From assembly GCA_020698575.1 (NCBI GenBank), contig CM036251.1, positions 12,998,288 to 13,062,287 of the forward strand: a DNA stretch of 64,000 nucleotides, in the 5' to 3' direction. This DNA comes from Bostrychus sinensis (taxonomy: Eukaryota; Chordata; Actinopteri; Gobiiformes; Eleotridae). A program made the translations under genes and the position numbers. This document shows positions 50,529 to 60,690 of the stretch, one piece after another. Each line of letters begins with the position of its first letter. The first letter of the stretch is position 1. The notes beneath the pieces were generated by a model. That model was not told the origin of the DNA, made no database searches, and saw only the letters and a list, made by a program, of their open reading frames with translations.

Positions 50529-51757
50529 TCACATGGACAGAAGAAGCAAAGCCATGTGTTTCAAGTAGTTGTCCCATTCGCCACCGCAAGACAGTAATGA
50601 CTTTGCTAGCTGGTCTATGAGAGCACGATTAAAACACTCAACCACACCATCAGATTTGGGATTATATGATGTAGTGCGGGTTTTCTTAATGCTAAGCAGC
50701 ACACACAGCCTTTGTACAATCTCTGCCTCAAACTGTCTGTCCTGATCACTATGAACAGTCTGAGGAATGCCATGCAACTGTACATAATCCTCAAACAAAC
50801 ATTGGGCAACTAACTGGGCAGTTTGGTCAGAGAGAGCATACAGATTGACAAACTTCAAAAAATAGTCATCAATAACAAGTACATATCTATTGCCCTTGGA
50901 GGTCACTGGAAGCTCTAAAATGTCCATAGTGACTCTCTGAAAAGGGCGAACAGTCTGTAACCCCCCCATGGGAGCTTGGTGTTTCAGTACTGTGGCTCTG
51001 CGAGTCTGACATGGAACATACAGTTCACACACTATTGACGAATATCCTTGAGGGCCAATAGCAAAGGTCTCTGGCCCACTCCCACAGTTGTTCTGCTGAG
51101 AAATGTGCTAAAACAGGGCAGCCATGAAGCTGATACAGTGCCTCAGGGACAAATGATGCAGGTACAACCACCTGATGCTGAGCTTCCTTCACAGGAGAGG
51201 AGTTTACCGTCCAGCAAAGAAGTCCATTCACTAGGCAAAACCTGGGAAACTTGGTCCAGAGCTTCAGAAGCCACCAGAAGCTGCCTCTCAGCTGCCCTCT
51301 GGGTGGACGAGAGCCCCCGGTCTTGATCCAGTCTAACACGATACTAATATCTAGAACATTCTGCTTTTGTACAACTAAGGCTTTGCTGTTATTCAGAAGT
51401 GCATGCAAGTACTGCTCACTAGTATTGAGATCAGCAGGCTGAGGGACTGCAGTATGTGGAAATATGTCACTTAGAGGGACACTGGGGCTAGAGGGACACT
51501 CAATAACATTAACCAGGGAAGCAGCAGCCTCTATGGCCCTGTTGTGGTGGCTCGACAGGGCATCAGCATTTGTGTGGCGCTGCCTGTCTTTGTGCTGCAT
51601 AGTTAAAAGGGTCCAGCTCCAATATCCACCTGGCTCTTTTGCCAGAGGGATCCTTGTCAATAGCAAGGCCCCGTAGCCCCAGCAAAGGCTTATGGTCAGT
51701 TATTATAGTGAAAGAAGATGACCCAATGTGATGTCTACACTGACACACAGCCCACAT
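50529..51757 (-). mobile_element. Ty3/gypsy retrotransposon pol relic (RNase H to integrase)
   Basis: On the minus strand, in order: the end of RNase H (ITDHKPLLGL, then a broken KDRQRHTNADALS motif), an H2C2-type region (LHGCPVLAHFS .. CYWPSR) and an integrase core. Integrase acidic residues are visible in TMDILEL, VHSDQDRQF and DGVVECFNRA, the DD35E pattern. At least two frame changes separate the pieces (51757-51563, 51666-51025, 51032-50529). The reverse transcriptase, gag, integrase C-terminus and LTRs are absent, so it is a dead fragment. Confidence 0.85.
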
Positions 51758-51762
51758 TACAC

Positions 51763-52406
51763 TGCCCTACAAAGGAAAAGTGCAGTATCTTTAGTAACAA
51801 TGAAACTGAGAAAAATGGCTTTAAAGTTTTGATGTTGTCCCTCTGAATTTGTCACAGGCACATTCATGGTATTTCTTAATGTAATACCTTCTCATGAATA
51901 GTTTTTTTTTTTATCAATCACTGATTTGACCTTTGATCTCCTAAATGTGTAATTAAAGTACTTTACATGGGGTGTCCTGAAAATCATATTTATTGAGCAC
52001 TTTGACAGTCAAAATCATAAAGTATATTAGCATGTGTATTAACAAAGGAAGTGTCAAAGCTTTGTACCTGAGTTGTGTCCCATTTCAGAGTTTTAAAAAA
52101 ATGTTTCACCATTTTGCAGTAACTGTACAGATTTCACAGTAAAACAAAGGTAAAGTGCAGTAACTGCAGCTCAGAAATTTCTAACAGATGAATACAAACA
52201 CAGTTACTGCACTTTTCCTTTGTTTTACTGTGAAATCTATAGTTACTGCAAATTTAACAACAGGATTTCTCTAAAATGGGAAACATTTGAGCCATAAAAT
52301 GTTGTCTCTAAGTACAACAGATGATATGAAGCCTGTTTTCATTCTTAACTCAATTTTGACAAAATATGGAGTTACTATGTTTTACCTTTGTACGGTAGTA
52401 CAGCCC
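51763..52406. mobile_element. MITE with internal palindrome
   Basis: The left end ACTGCCCTACAAAGGAAAAG and right end, reverse complemented, ACTACCGTACAAAGGTAAAA are similar. TTTCCTTTGTTTTACTGTGA-type sequence repeats in both orientations inside. It abuts the gypsy relic. Confidence 0.6.
52110..52247. repeat. Imperfect inverted repeat, about 54-bp arms
   Basis: TTTGCAGTAACTGTACAG .. AAAGTGCAGTAACTG is answered by CAGTTACTGCACTTT .. TATAGTTACTGCAAA, with a loop of about 30 nt. It could form a long hairpin. Confidence 0.75.
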
Positions 52407-53333
52407 ACAGCTCTTTATCAAATGTAGACCAGCGACTTTGGGTGGCAGTTTTGGTTGTGTGGATACCTGCCCCATTCAAGGGAGTTAATGGACCTTTTTC
52501 ACAAAAAATTGAAGTAACTACTGATTGCGTTATCCCATTTCAGGTTACCGCTTGCCTAAGGCAAAAAAGAGCGAGTGTTTTCAACAAGCTTACTAAGTTT
52601 CATGTTTGCAGACTGTAGTGACACTAACAGAGTCACAGACACCCACAAAAAAGCTGCACAAAGGCTACAAATTGTTTCATGAAGAATTTATTTACAATTA
52701 TCCAGGAAAGTAAAGAAGAAAGCTGAAATGCTATCAACAATTAGCATTAGCTAACTACAAATGACAGCAGATAAACAGTTTAGTATTTTTGACTGAAAAA
52801 GTCTAAAATTAATTATTAAACAGCACAGAGATGTAGTTTACTGCCAATTTTAACTCACATTGAGATTGATTGTGATGTTTTGTTAATTAAAACATGCTCA
52901 TCTGTGTAAATATACATAACCTATTTTAAGTCTTATTATGTAATAAACTGTATCTTTTGTCTCTGCATCTGTAGAGGATGAAATATAGTCGAGGGGACAG
53001 TAGTTGTTAGAACAAAAACATTTTTATTTTTCAGCTGGGCTATTTTACAGCACTTGCAACAGTGACCAGAAGTATTATGACATAGCTTCCGGTTGAAAAT
53101 GGGGAAGTGTAATAAAGGTCTATTACAAGCACCAGGTGTTGCAGAGTGTGGAGGTACTGTCTTTTGACTGTGTTGATTAGAATGTATGGCAAATAAAGGA
53201 CATTTGGCAATTATATTTTGGAGTATTTTGGACTACTTTAAGGAGGAAACACACGTCCAAAGCACTATAAACACTTATGTAATCAGGGCTTAGGGTATGG
53301 GACGTCCTGCCACTATACTGACCAAAACACAAT
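52407..53333. other. Intergenic between the two genes, no feature recognised
   Basis: Downstream flank of the BAAT/ACOT gene. Short frames show no domain. Confidence 0.4.
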
Positions 53334-53339
53334 TTTATT
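53334..53339 (-). terminator. Candidate poly(A) signal (AATAAA) for the BAAT/ACOT gene
   Basis: The minus strand reads AATAAA about 215 bases past the stop at 53555. AT-rich DNA makes chance hexamers common, so this is only a candidate. Confidence 0.3.
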
Positions 53340-53554
53340 ACATTTTTTCATTACATTATATTCATGAGATTTAAATATATGAAATAACAACTTTGGTAAA
53401 ACAATATCTTTATATTAGTGTGTCTCTCAATCTGCAAATAAAATTAACATTCAAAACCAATATAGTTTGTTTTGCATGGAGTGAGTTACATTACCTTTGG
53501 TAATCAAATAATACAAAAATATTATTAATAATTATATTGGCAAATATATAAGTT

Positions 53555-53691
53555 TCATAGGGCTGATGCACCAGAGAAAGTATAGTTTCTTCTGTCGTAT
53601 AGATGCACTTTCAAAAACACCAGTGTCTTCCTCCAGGAGTCTTCCTGAGCTTGAGAGTGACCCGCGGGCTCACCACCCCACAGCAGGATGA
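53555..53691 (-). CDS. BAAT/ACOT-family gene, last coding exon
   Basis: This is the C-terminal exon of an alpha/beta-hydrolase of the bile acid-CoA:amino acid N-acyltransferase / acyl-CoA thioesterase family. These enzymes hydrolyse acyl-CoAs or conjugate bile or fatty acids to amino acids in peroxisomes or cytosol. The exon reads ILLWGGEPAGHSQAQEDSWR and then a helix ending KVHLYDRRNY. WGGE plus H-x-AQED-W is the family's C-terminal signature. The acceptor is TTTGTCCAG|TC, giving entry phase 1, which matches the exit phase of the exon at 58928. The stop is TGA at 53555-53557. The extra residues after the helix are a short tail without the classic peroxisomal SKL. An upstream ATG at 53965 belongs to transposon and intron sequence and is not used. 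A minus-strand AATAAA at 53334-53339 could be the poly(A) signal. Confidence 0.85.
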
Positions 53692-53804
53692 CTGGACAAA
53701 GATTCAAAGTGTTTATTGTCATAAGCACAGTAAGGAAATGTGTTTCCCTGTACAATGAAATTCTTTCTTTGCTGTCCACAACGAGTGACACATACAGTCT
53801 AAGC

Positions 53805-54964
53805 CACGTGTCAAACTCAAGGCCCGCGGGCAGGATCATTTCTTTTGGCCCGCAAGATCCTTTCCATTTTATATTAATAATGGCTCGGCAATATACTGTG
53901 CTCAATCTGTTTGAACTACATCTCCCATAATGCACTGCAGAAACGACGCCTCTGCTCTCTGGCACTGCCCCTCCCCCGCTGTTTTAGTGAGTGGCATTTA
54001 ACAAGCTGCAGGAGCAGAGAGAGAGTGAAGGACTCTCCAACAAGACAGTTAACTTTCAGGGGTCAGTGAAAGTAGGAGCTTCTTAAACAGGTGGGACTCT
54101 CTGTAAACACTCTAAACTTTGTTTGTTGAGCTAAAGTGGCAGTAATAAAGGCCCCAACCGCACAGCATTGTAAGAATATCACCTTTACAAACCCCGTCTC
54201 CAAAAACAGAAGCTACAGACAGCAGCAGTTTAAACAGAGCCTGTGTCACACTGTGTCAGTGAAACCAAAACCAAGTTATCAGCAGAGAGTTGTTTAAGTT
54301 CATTCACAGCACTGCCCTCCGTCGCTCTTTTTCCTTTCTCTCTATCGCTACTTGTGCTCTAATGCACTCATTAACACACAGCGAGCTAAACCTGCCCAGA
54401 AAGAGGTATAATCCTGCTCACAGTGTCCTGCAGAGGACAGACAGGTGGACAGTAGTTTGCTCAATAAAAGTAAAGTAGGCCTATAATACGTGTTTGTGTG
54501 TAGGTGCTGACTCAGCTTAAAGTTGTGCTGGGCTTACATAAGGGGCATGGCATGCATCTAAATATTTATGTACTGGTAGTACCCACTGTCACAGTAAAAC
54601 AGAGTGGACCTGATGAAAACATCTGTCTTATATGAGGAGTTAGGTAACTGTGGCAGTAAATAATACTTAATAAATAAATAATTGGCCAGTGTTAGTCAGT
54701 AGTCTGTGGCCTATTTGTTATTATTTGTTAAGTTCTAAGTTCTGATTTAAAACAAAACTACAAAGCCCCTTAAAACCACAAATCTACACCTGTAGTTCTG
54801 TGGGGAAGTATTATTCTACGTTAAAAAGCCTATTGTAGCCTAATTGAGAACAAAAATACAGTAGGCTGTCTTTATTATTTATTCAATATTCTTCAATATT
54901 CGGCCCATGACCAAGACTGGTTTTCTAATTTTGGCCCCAGCTCCGACTGAGTTTGACACCCCTG
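53805..54964. mobile_element. hAT-type element, non-autonomous (1160 bp), in BAAT/ACOT intron
   Basis: The left end CACGTGTCAAACTCAAGGCC and right end, reverse complemented, CAGGGGTGTCAAACTCAGTC are inverted repeats. The flanks GTCTAAGC and TTCTAAGG share TCTAAG. GGCCCG and GGCCCA words lie near the ends. Confidence 0.8.
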
Positions 54965-55067
54965 TTCTAAGGTATAAAAAATAAAAATAAGCAATAATAA
55001 TTTAACAATAGGCAATAATGTCAAGTCAATTTAGCACAAACTGGTTTCTTTTAGTGATGTGCTTTAT

Positions 55068-55150
55068 TCAAACGTGTTGTGTACAGTTTAAAAACCTGTG
55101 GCGGTCCTGCTGTTGTCCTCCAACAGTCGCAAAGCCTGAGCACTATTTCG
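55068..55150 (+). repeat. Fragment of the 12256-13609 MITE family
   Basis: ACGTGTTGTGTACAGTTTAA, then ACCTGTGGCGGTCC and CAGTCGCAAAGC align with 12757-12830 (ACGTGTTATGTACAGTTTAA and so on). Confidence 0.7.
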
Positions 55151-55190
55151 CTATAGTGAATAGGAATGAACATCGATAAAAAAAACACAG

Positions 55191-55255
55191 CCAGTGGTGC
55201 AGACCACTGGATCACACACTAACTGTCTGCAGTGCAGACAGTTAGTGTGTGATCC
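55191..55255. repeat. Two overlapping palindromes
   Basis: 55209-55255 is a perfect inverted repeat: 23-bp arms (starting GGATCACACACTAAC) around a single G. 55191-55210 is a second one, CCAGTGGT-GCAG-ACCACTGG, sharing the GG at 55209-55210. Confidence 0.9.
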
Positions 55256-55463
55256 TAGTCTTTTAAAAAATGTTATAATTTTTTTTAATCATGTTATAAT
55301 GCTTTTTTTTCCATGTCAGTAACAGTCTTGTATGCTGATGCTGTCTCTTTCCTTAAGAGCTTAAACGTGAAACCAGGAAGTGTTCTTGTGTGTTTCTGAA
55401 GCTCGTACACCATCCCCAGACTTATTCTGATAATTTCAGCTCTTAAACTGACGTCGCTACAAA

Positions 55464-56304
55464 CAGGGTGCTGTTTGCCAACAGGCTAGGCAGACAAATT
55501 CTTGGGGCCCCAAAACTGAAGGGGACCCCCTGAGTTTGGAATGACAATGGGAGCCTGTTGAATAGTCCCTAAAGGGCTCCACCCCCACCCCTCACTCTGC
55601 AGCAAGTGCCGTGCTTCTTCTGTAAAAAGGTTAAAACTGCAAACTGTTAAAGGCCCCCATAATTAAACCACTTGGATCTGAAGAACGTGTTTCAGTATCT
55701 GAAGTATACTTTCTAGGATAAATGAAGGTGTCTGGCAGTGAAAGAGAAAGATGAGAATAGAAAGCAAGAGTGGTGAGCAATGTTGGATTTGTTATTTCAT
55801 AAGGGTTATGAACGCAGGTTGGTAGCCTGGCCCGCCAGCCTCTCCTACTTTTTTTTTCAAAAGCAGGAGTCTGGTCCCTCAGCCACAGCAACTTATTTTT
55901 TTCATTTTGTCTCTCTCATCATTTTAACAACAGTAAAGTCTTTCTGATATCCAAGGTAACAGGGGCATTCAAGCAAACTGATTTTCTCTGCAAGTTTTTG
56001 TACAACAAGCTTCTGCTGCTGTCCCTGTTCAGAAATAAGTACAGAGCTATGGCGTACAGCGTATTCTGGTGTTTGGCAAAACTGGCAAGAATCCTCCGTG
56101 TTTGTTTGGGTTACAGGTCAGGGGCGCACTCCTTACTTTGTCTGTGTTTGTTCCACCCAAAGAAATGAAAATCAAGCAAAGGGATACCAGACTAACTTCT
56201 ATGTATGGAAGAGGAAAGTGTTTGTCTGGCTGGCCAGGCTAGAAGGTGGGGGCCCGCAGCTGAATTTTTGCCTCAGGCCCCAAGAGACCCTTGTAGCACC
56301 TCTA
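55464..56304. mobile_element. hAT-type element, non-autonomous (841 bp)
   Basis: The left end CAGGGTGCTG and right end, reverse complemented, TAGAGGTGCTAC are related. The flanks GCTACAAA and ACTACAAA match at 7 of 8. GGGGCCCC and GGCCCC motifs lie near both ends. An internal fragment of the same family is at 43767-44425. Confidence 0.65.
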
Positions 56305-56312
56305 ACTACAAA

Positions 56313-57344
56313 GCACTTGACTCATTATCTTAGGTCATGTTGCAAAAAGCCATGCTAAAAATATTACATATTGTATAATACTGTATTGCCTGCTCCACAC
56401 TAACTAAGAGCCACATTTTGGCGTAGTTGGCGGGATAATCTGGATCATTGAATAGCACAGAGGGTTGTGTTCCATTTAGCCTTATGTGTTAATTTAATGT
56501 TTATTTGAAGGAGTGTATATTTGCCTATTTTTTTCCTAATGTTGGTAATAATATTGTATATTTTTATATGAAATATTGTATCTCCCCTTGCTCACCGCCA
56601 CAGGAGTTTTACATTTTTTACACTGTAGTAAAAGCAGCCTCTAATAAAGGCAATACAAAAAAGAAACTCATCAAAACTATTGCTGAGAAAACAAGTACAA
56701 ACTCGACTGAAAGCTCATGGTGCTTGATATATGGCCCTATTAAAATATACAGTATAAAATGCAATTTTTGTTACAGTGAACTGTAATATTAGATTTTAGA
56801 TGGCAATGTGTTGTATGGTTGTATTAATTGTTTTGCTCAACAATTTGGTGCTGACTAACCCCCCAGTTTACACCAGAAGCAGAAGCAGCACGAAACGACA
56901 GCATCGTGTCAGCTGCAAATGAATTGCTTTCTGTTTATCCAGTCTGACAGTTCACACCAGCGACAGCACACGTGCGACACACAAATGACTAGTAATTCCA
57001 CTGAGCTACAGTTAGGCTGGAGTTCTATTTTTCAAGCGGCTCTGCGGCAATCTGCAGAGCTACAGCCAAGGAAACTTAGGAAACAGGCACCAAGTGTCAA
57101 AATAAACTTCTGCAACACTTTTAAAATAAAGGCACAGCGATAATGTAAAGAACACACATCCAGAAATTTTTGAGGGGAAGAAATGTAATGTAAATTGCCA
57201 CAGCAAGCAAGAGCAAGAACAACATGCAGGAGTTGAAGGCCTGGGGCTCAGTGGTGAGTAGTCTGTAAAAGAAAGAGAGACCGGCACCAGCAGCGGGGTC
57301 ACTGCAGATCTGATGCCCTCAGTGTAAACTGACGCTTTTAAACA
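56313..57344. other. BAAT/ACOT intron, no feature recognised
   Basis: No repeat termini or coding signal seen on either strand. Confidence 0.4.
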
Positions 57345-57346
57345 TA

Positions 57347-58605
57347 CAGTCATATGTAAAAGTTTGGGCACCTCAGATAATTATAATTATTTTAATTTAT
57401 AAGTCGTTGGGCATTTAGATCAGCAATTTCATTTTGATATAAAATACCTTACGGACACAGCAATATTTCATGAATAAAATTAGGCTTATTGGATTAAAAC
57501 AAAATATGCAATATTCATCATAATAAAATTGGACAGATACAGACAACATTTTTGGGCACAACAGAAAAATGTAATCAATATTTAGTTGAGCCTCCTTTTG
57601 CAAAAACAAGATGACTCTAATAATAAATGTCTGGGTTCTGGATGGAGGTATTTTTGACCATTTCTTCCAACAAAACATCTCCAGTTCAGTGAGATTTGAT
57701 GGCTTCTGAGCATGGACAGCCCACTTTAAATTAACCCATAGATTTTCAATGATATTCATGGCTGGGGACTGTGATGGTTCTATAACATTATACTTCTTCC
57801 TCTGAATGAATGCCTTGGATTTCAAGCTGTGTTTGGGGTCATTGTGTTGTTGGAATACCCAACCCCAGGGTAACTTCAACTTTGTGACTGATGCTTGAAC
57901 ATTGTCTACAAGAATCTGTTGAAATTTTGTGGAATCCATCCAACTCTCAACTTTAACAAGGGCCCCAGTTCCTGAACTAGCCACACAGCCTCACAGCCCC
58001 ACAGCGTGGCACCTCCATCACATATGACAGCAGACAGCAAGTGTTTTTCCTGGAATGCTGTGTTCTTCTGTCGCCATGCATAGTGCTTCTTGTTATGACC
58101 AAATAAATCATTTTCTGTCTTATAAGTCCACACCACGTTATTCCAAAATAAATCTGTCTTGTCCGAATTAGCTTTTGCATACCTCACACAACCCTGTTTG
58201 TGGCATGGCCTCATCCTCCCATACAGCTGTTCTTTGTGCAAAGTGCGCTGAATTGTTGACCCATGTACAGAAACACCATCTGCAGCAGGATGATCTTGTC
58301 CATCTTTGGATGTGATCTGTGGGTTGTCTTTAACCATTCTCCCCTTTCCTTGTCTATGTCTCTCTGGTATTTTTCTTGGCCTGCCACATCTGGCCTTAAC
58401 ATCAACTTTGCCTATGTCCTTTCACCTTAAATGACCACCTTAAATACCCTTTTTCATTGTTGAATGCACTTGTGTATGAAGTTCAAGGCTTAACTAACTA
58501 ATCTAACAAGTTTTGTGTTGCAAGTAATCCATTTTGAGCAGTTACATGCATTCAAATCAGCAAACTTATGGATGCCCAAGGGTGCCCAAACATTCGCACG
58601 GACAT
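57347..58605 (-). mobile_element. Tc1-like transposon, inactive
   Basis: The left TIR CAGTCATATGTAAAAGTTTG follows TA, and the right TIR carries TTTGGGCACC in inverted register. Minus frames 58405-57906 and 57984-57625 encode a Tc1-type transposase in pieces: 'VVWTYKTENDLFG' where the first catalytic Asp should be (Tyr present), 'FQQHNDPKH' where the second Asp is His, and NIIENLW with the third residue Glu kept. With two of three catalytic residues lost and the frame broken, it is dead. Confidence 0.88.
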
Positions 58606-58927
58606 TTTTTTTTTCATATTTCATTTAATTTCATACACCTAAATACTGCTACACTAAAAATTATGTCATCAGAAAATGAATGACGTACCTCTGTGATCTT
58701 TTTTTGTGAAGACAGTGAATGTGCGCAAGTCGATCTTCTTCCGTAACGCCCCTGGGTAAATTCGGGGTTACACACATTTCCTGAGCTGTTTGGTTGAGCA
58801 CACTGTATGCCCTTGTCCATATTGATAAATCCCAAACCTTGTGTTGCTTTTGGCGCACACTAGGCATTTTTCAGCATAAGTATGTTTGATAAATGAGGGC
58901 CAATTCCTCAAAAATGAATATACTTAC
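58606..58927. other. BAAT/ACOT intron 3' of the catalytic-His exon
   Basis: A T run at 58605-58614 next to the transposon end. Nothing else recognised. Confidence 0.4.
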
Positions 58928-59069
58928 ACTTTTTTCCTGTGTTGACTGCTCTGAAGAGACTGGCCCGAGTGTGTGGCATGTATGGAGGTTCAATCAGGTG
59001 ACCAGCATTGGGATATGAGAACTGAGTGAGCAGGTGACTGTTCCCAGCCTTCTCCATCATCGCCTTCAT
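58928..59069 (-). CDS. BAAT/ACOT-family gene, exon with catalytic His
   Basis: This 142-nt exon reads MKAMMEKAGNSHLLTQFSYP, then NAGHLIEPPYMPHTRASLF. The GHLIEPPY motif is diagnostic for the BAAT/ACOT family, and its His is the general base of the catalytic triad. The acceptor is TTTTTCAG|ATG and the donor is AAAAAAGT|GTAAGT. Entry is phase 0 and exit is phase 1, agreeing with both neighbours. About 35 residues separate this His from the presumed catalytic Asp in the preceding exon, close to the spacing in human BAAT (Asp328 to His362). The downstream intron of 5.2 kb is filled by two hAT elements and a Tc1 relic. Confidence 0.92.
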
Positions 59070-59636
59070 CTGAAAAACAACAAACAGTCCTGTTTTTAAT
59101 ACGGATATGCATTTAAAGTGTGGCATTTAACAAAAAAATGAAATAAAATAAAATAATTTTAGACACATTGAAGATTGTGAACCTCTGCCCATATATACAT
59201 ACTTCTAGTAGATTGCCTTAGTAGTAATGTTATTGACATGTTGCCATTAACCATAGTGGTTGCAAAATTCATCTACAGCCTTTTGTTCCTAATTATTTGA
59301 GATATGTTACTGCCATTACATTCAACGTGACTCATTATTTTTCAGAAAATCCTAATGCATATAATTGCATTTTGTTGTTATTAACATGTATGAATTTGGG
59401 TTTGAACAAACTTAGTGGACATAGATCGGAGGATGAATTCACTTTATGCATTAAGAAACAAAATAATCTGAAGTTGACTTTGTACAAGATTGTGTTCACA
59501 TGAGTTTTCTTCTCTTCCAGTGGTGCTCAGTTTGTCCTCTCTTGGCAGATGGCCTTTTCCACTGGGGTGCAATCGTGGTTATAAATGTAAAGTAACTCTT
59601 TTCACAGTTAACTAAATGTCAATTCAAAAGTTATGT
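59070..59636. other. BAAT/ACOT intron, no feature recognised
   Basis: Acceptor tract (GTTTGTTGTTTTTCAG, minus) at 59070-59085. The rest is AT-rich. Confidence 0.45.
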
Positions 59637-59936
59637 CCTGGGCCGACCAACACACCATCACACGAGTGGAGTCTGCATGTCCTCCCCGTGTTACCGTGGG
59701 TTCTCTCTGGGTACTACAGCTTCCTCCCACTGTCCAAAAACATGCATGTGTTAGGTGAATTGGTGACTCTAAATTGCCCCTAGTGAATGAATGTGAGAGT
59801 GAATGGTTGCCTGTCTGTGTTTGTCTCTGTGTCAGCCCTGCGACAAGCTGGCCACTGTCCAGGGTGTACCCTGCCTACGGTCCAAAGTTACTGGGATAGG
59901 CCCCTAATGGGAATAAGCGGTAGAAAATGAATGAAT
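59637..59936 (+). repeat. Common teleost tail repeat, best copy in window
   Basis: CATGTCCTCCCCGTGTTACC, GGTGAATTGGTGACTCTAAA and GTCAGCCCTGCGACAAGCTG lead to GGGAATAAGCGGTAGAAAAT and GAATGAATG. This is a very frequent fish sequence ending in (GAAT)n, consistent with a non-LTR 3' tail. I do not name the family. Confidence 0.8.
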
Positions 59937-59957
59937 GTATTAAATACATGAACTCAC

Positions 59958-60038
59958 ATCCAATGCAGATATGAGCGCTGGCACATTAAGATCATCGTGA
60001 CCCACCATCAGCAACAGAGGGCATTGCAGACGTCCCAA
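59958..60038 (-). CDS. BAAT/ACOT-family gene, exon with catalytic Asp
   Basis: This 81-nt exon is too short for an ORF call. It reads LGRLQCPLLLMVGHDDLN, then VPALISALD. The strand CPLLLMVG followed by HDD matches the family's VGxDD block, whose second Asp is the triad acid. The acceptor is TTTGTGCAG|TTG and the donor is GAT|GTGAGT. Both ends are phase 0, in register with 58928-59069 downstream and with the end of the exon at 63104 upstream. Confidence 0.87.
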
Positions 60039-60065
60039 CTGCACAAAGAAACACAAAAAATTATA

Positions 60066-60190
60066 TTACAGGCTATCCATCTTCTACAGATTATCCCTAA
60101 CTGGGTCACAGAGGCAGTAGTCTAATCAGAGATGCCCAGACTTCCCTTTCCCCAGACACTTCTTCTTACTCTGGGAATCCTGAGGCGTAA
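60066..60190 (-). mobile_element. LINE 3'-end fragment, same family as 44029-44307
   Basis: ATCCATCTTCTACAGATTAT, then ACTGGGTCACAGAGGCAG and GATGCCCAGACTTCCCT align with the 44029 copy in the same orientation. Confidence 0.65.
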
Positions 60191-60539
60191 TATGAGAGAC
60201 ACAGAGTAGTTCTCAAAGCCTAGGTGCATGACTGCAGCGTAGGAGGCCTCCGCCTCATCACCTGTCGCTCAAGGCACCTCCCAGTGTTCATTTCCTTCCC
60301 AGGCATGTGTTCTCTGTTTGGCTAGCATGTGACCAATTACATACATCAGTGGTTTCTTCGTGGTCTTAGGCAAAAATCACCCATAATGCACTGCAGCCTT
60401 TTTGAAAAAATGGGTGGGTACGGACATGTATTACTTTTAAAAGTAATTTTATAGGCTAGCAACGAGTGCCACCCCCATCACAAATTAAAAAAAAGGAATG
60501 TGAATTTACGAACATTAGTAAATGTTTTAAAGGATTTGT

Positions 60540-60690
60540 CTTTTTGTTACCTACATGGGTCCGACCTCCTGTGGGCTCACCACCTGCAGAGGTAACCATA
60601 GGGGACCGGTGCAATGTGGATCGGACAGCAGTCAAAGGCGGGTGCCTCGGCGGCCCGGTCTCCGGACACAGCATGGACATGGAATGTCCC
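60540..60690 (+). repeat. Fragment resembling the 5' region of a fish LINE
   Basis: GTGGGCTCACCACCTGCAG, GGTGCAATGTGGATCGGACA and GACATGGAATGTC resemble a frequent fish repeat that precedes a LINE endonuclease. The match stops at about 60688, where a short inverted repeat (ACATGGAATGT..ACATTCCATGT) begins. Confidence 0.4.

Noticed and set aside
53692..53965. N-terminal extension of the frame over the last BAAT/ACOT exon
   Set aside because: It runs through an intron acceptor and hAT terminal sequence; splice phase and homology begin at 53691.
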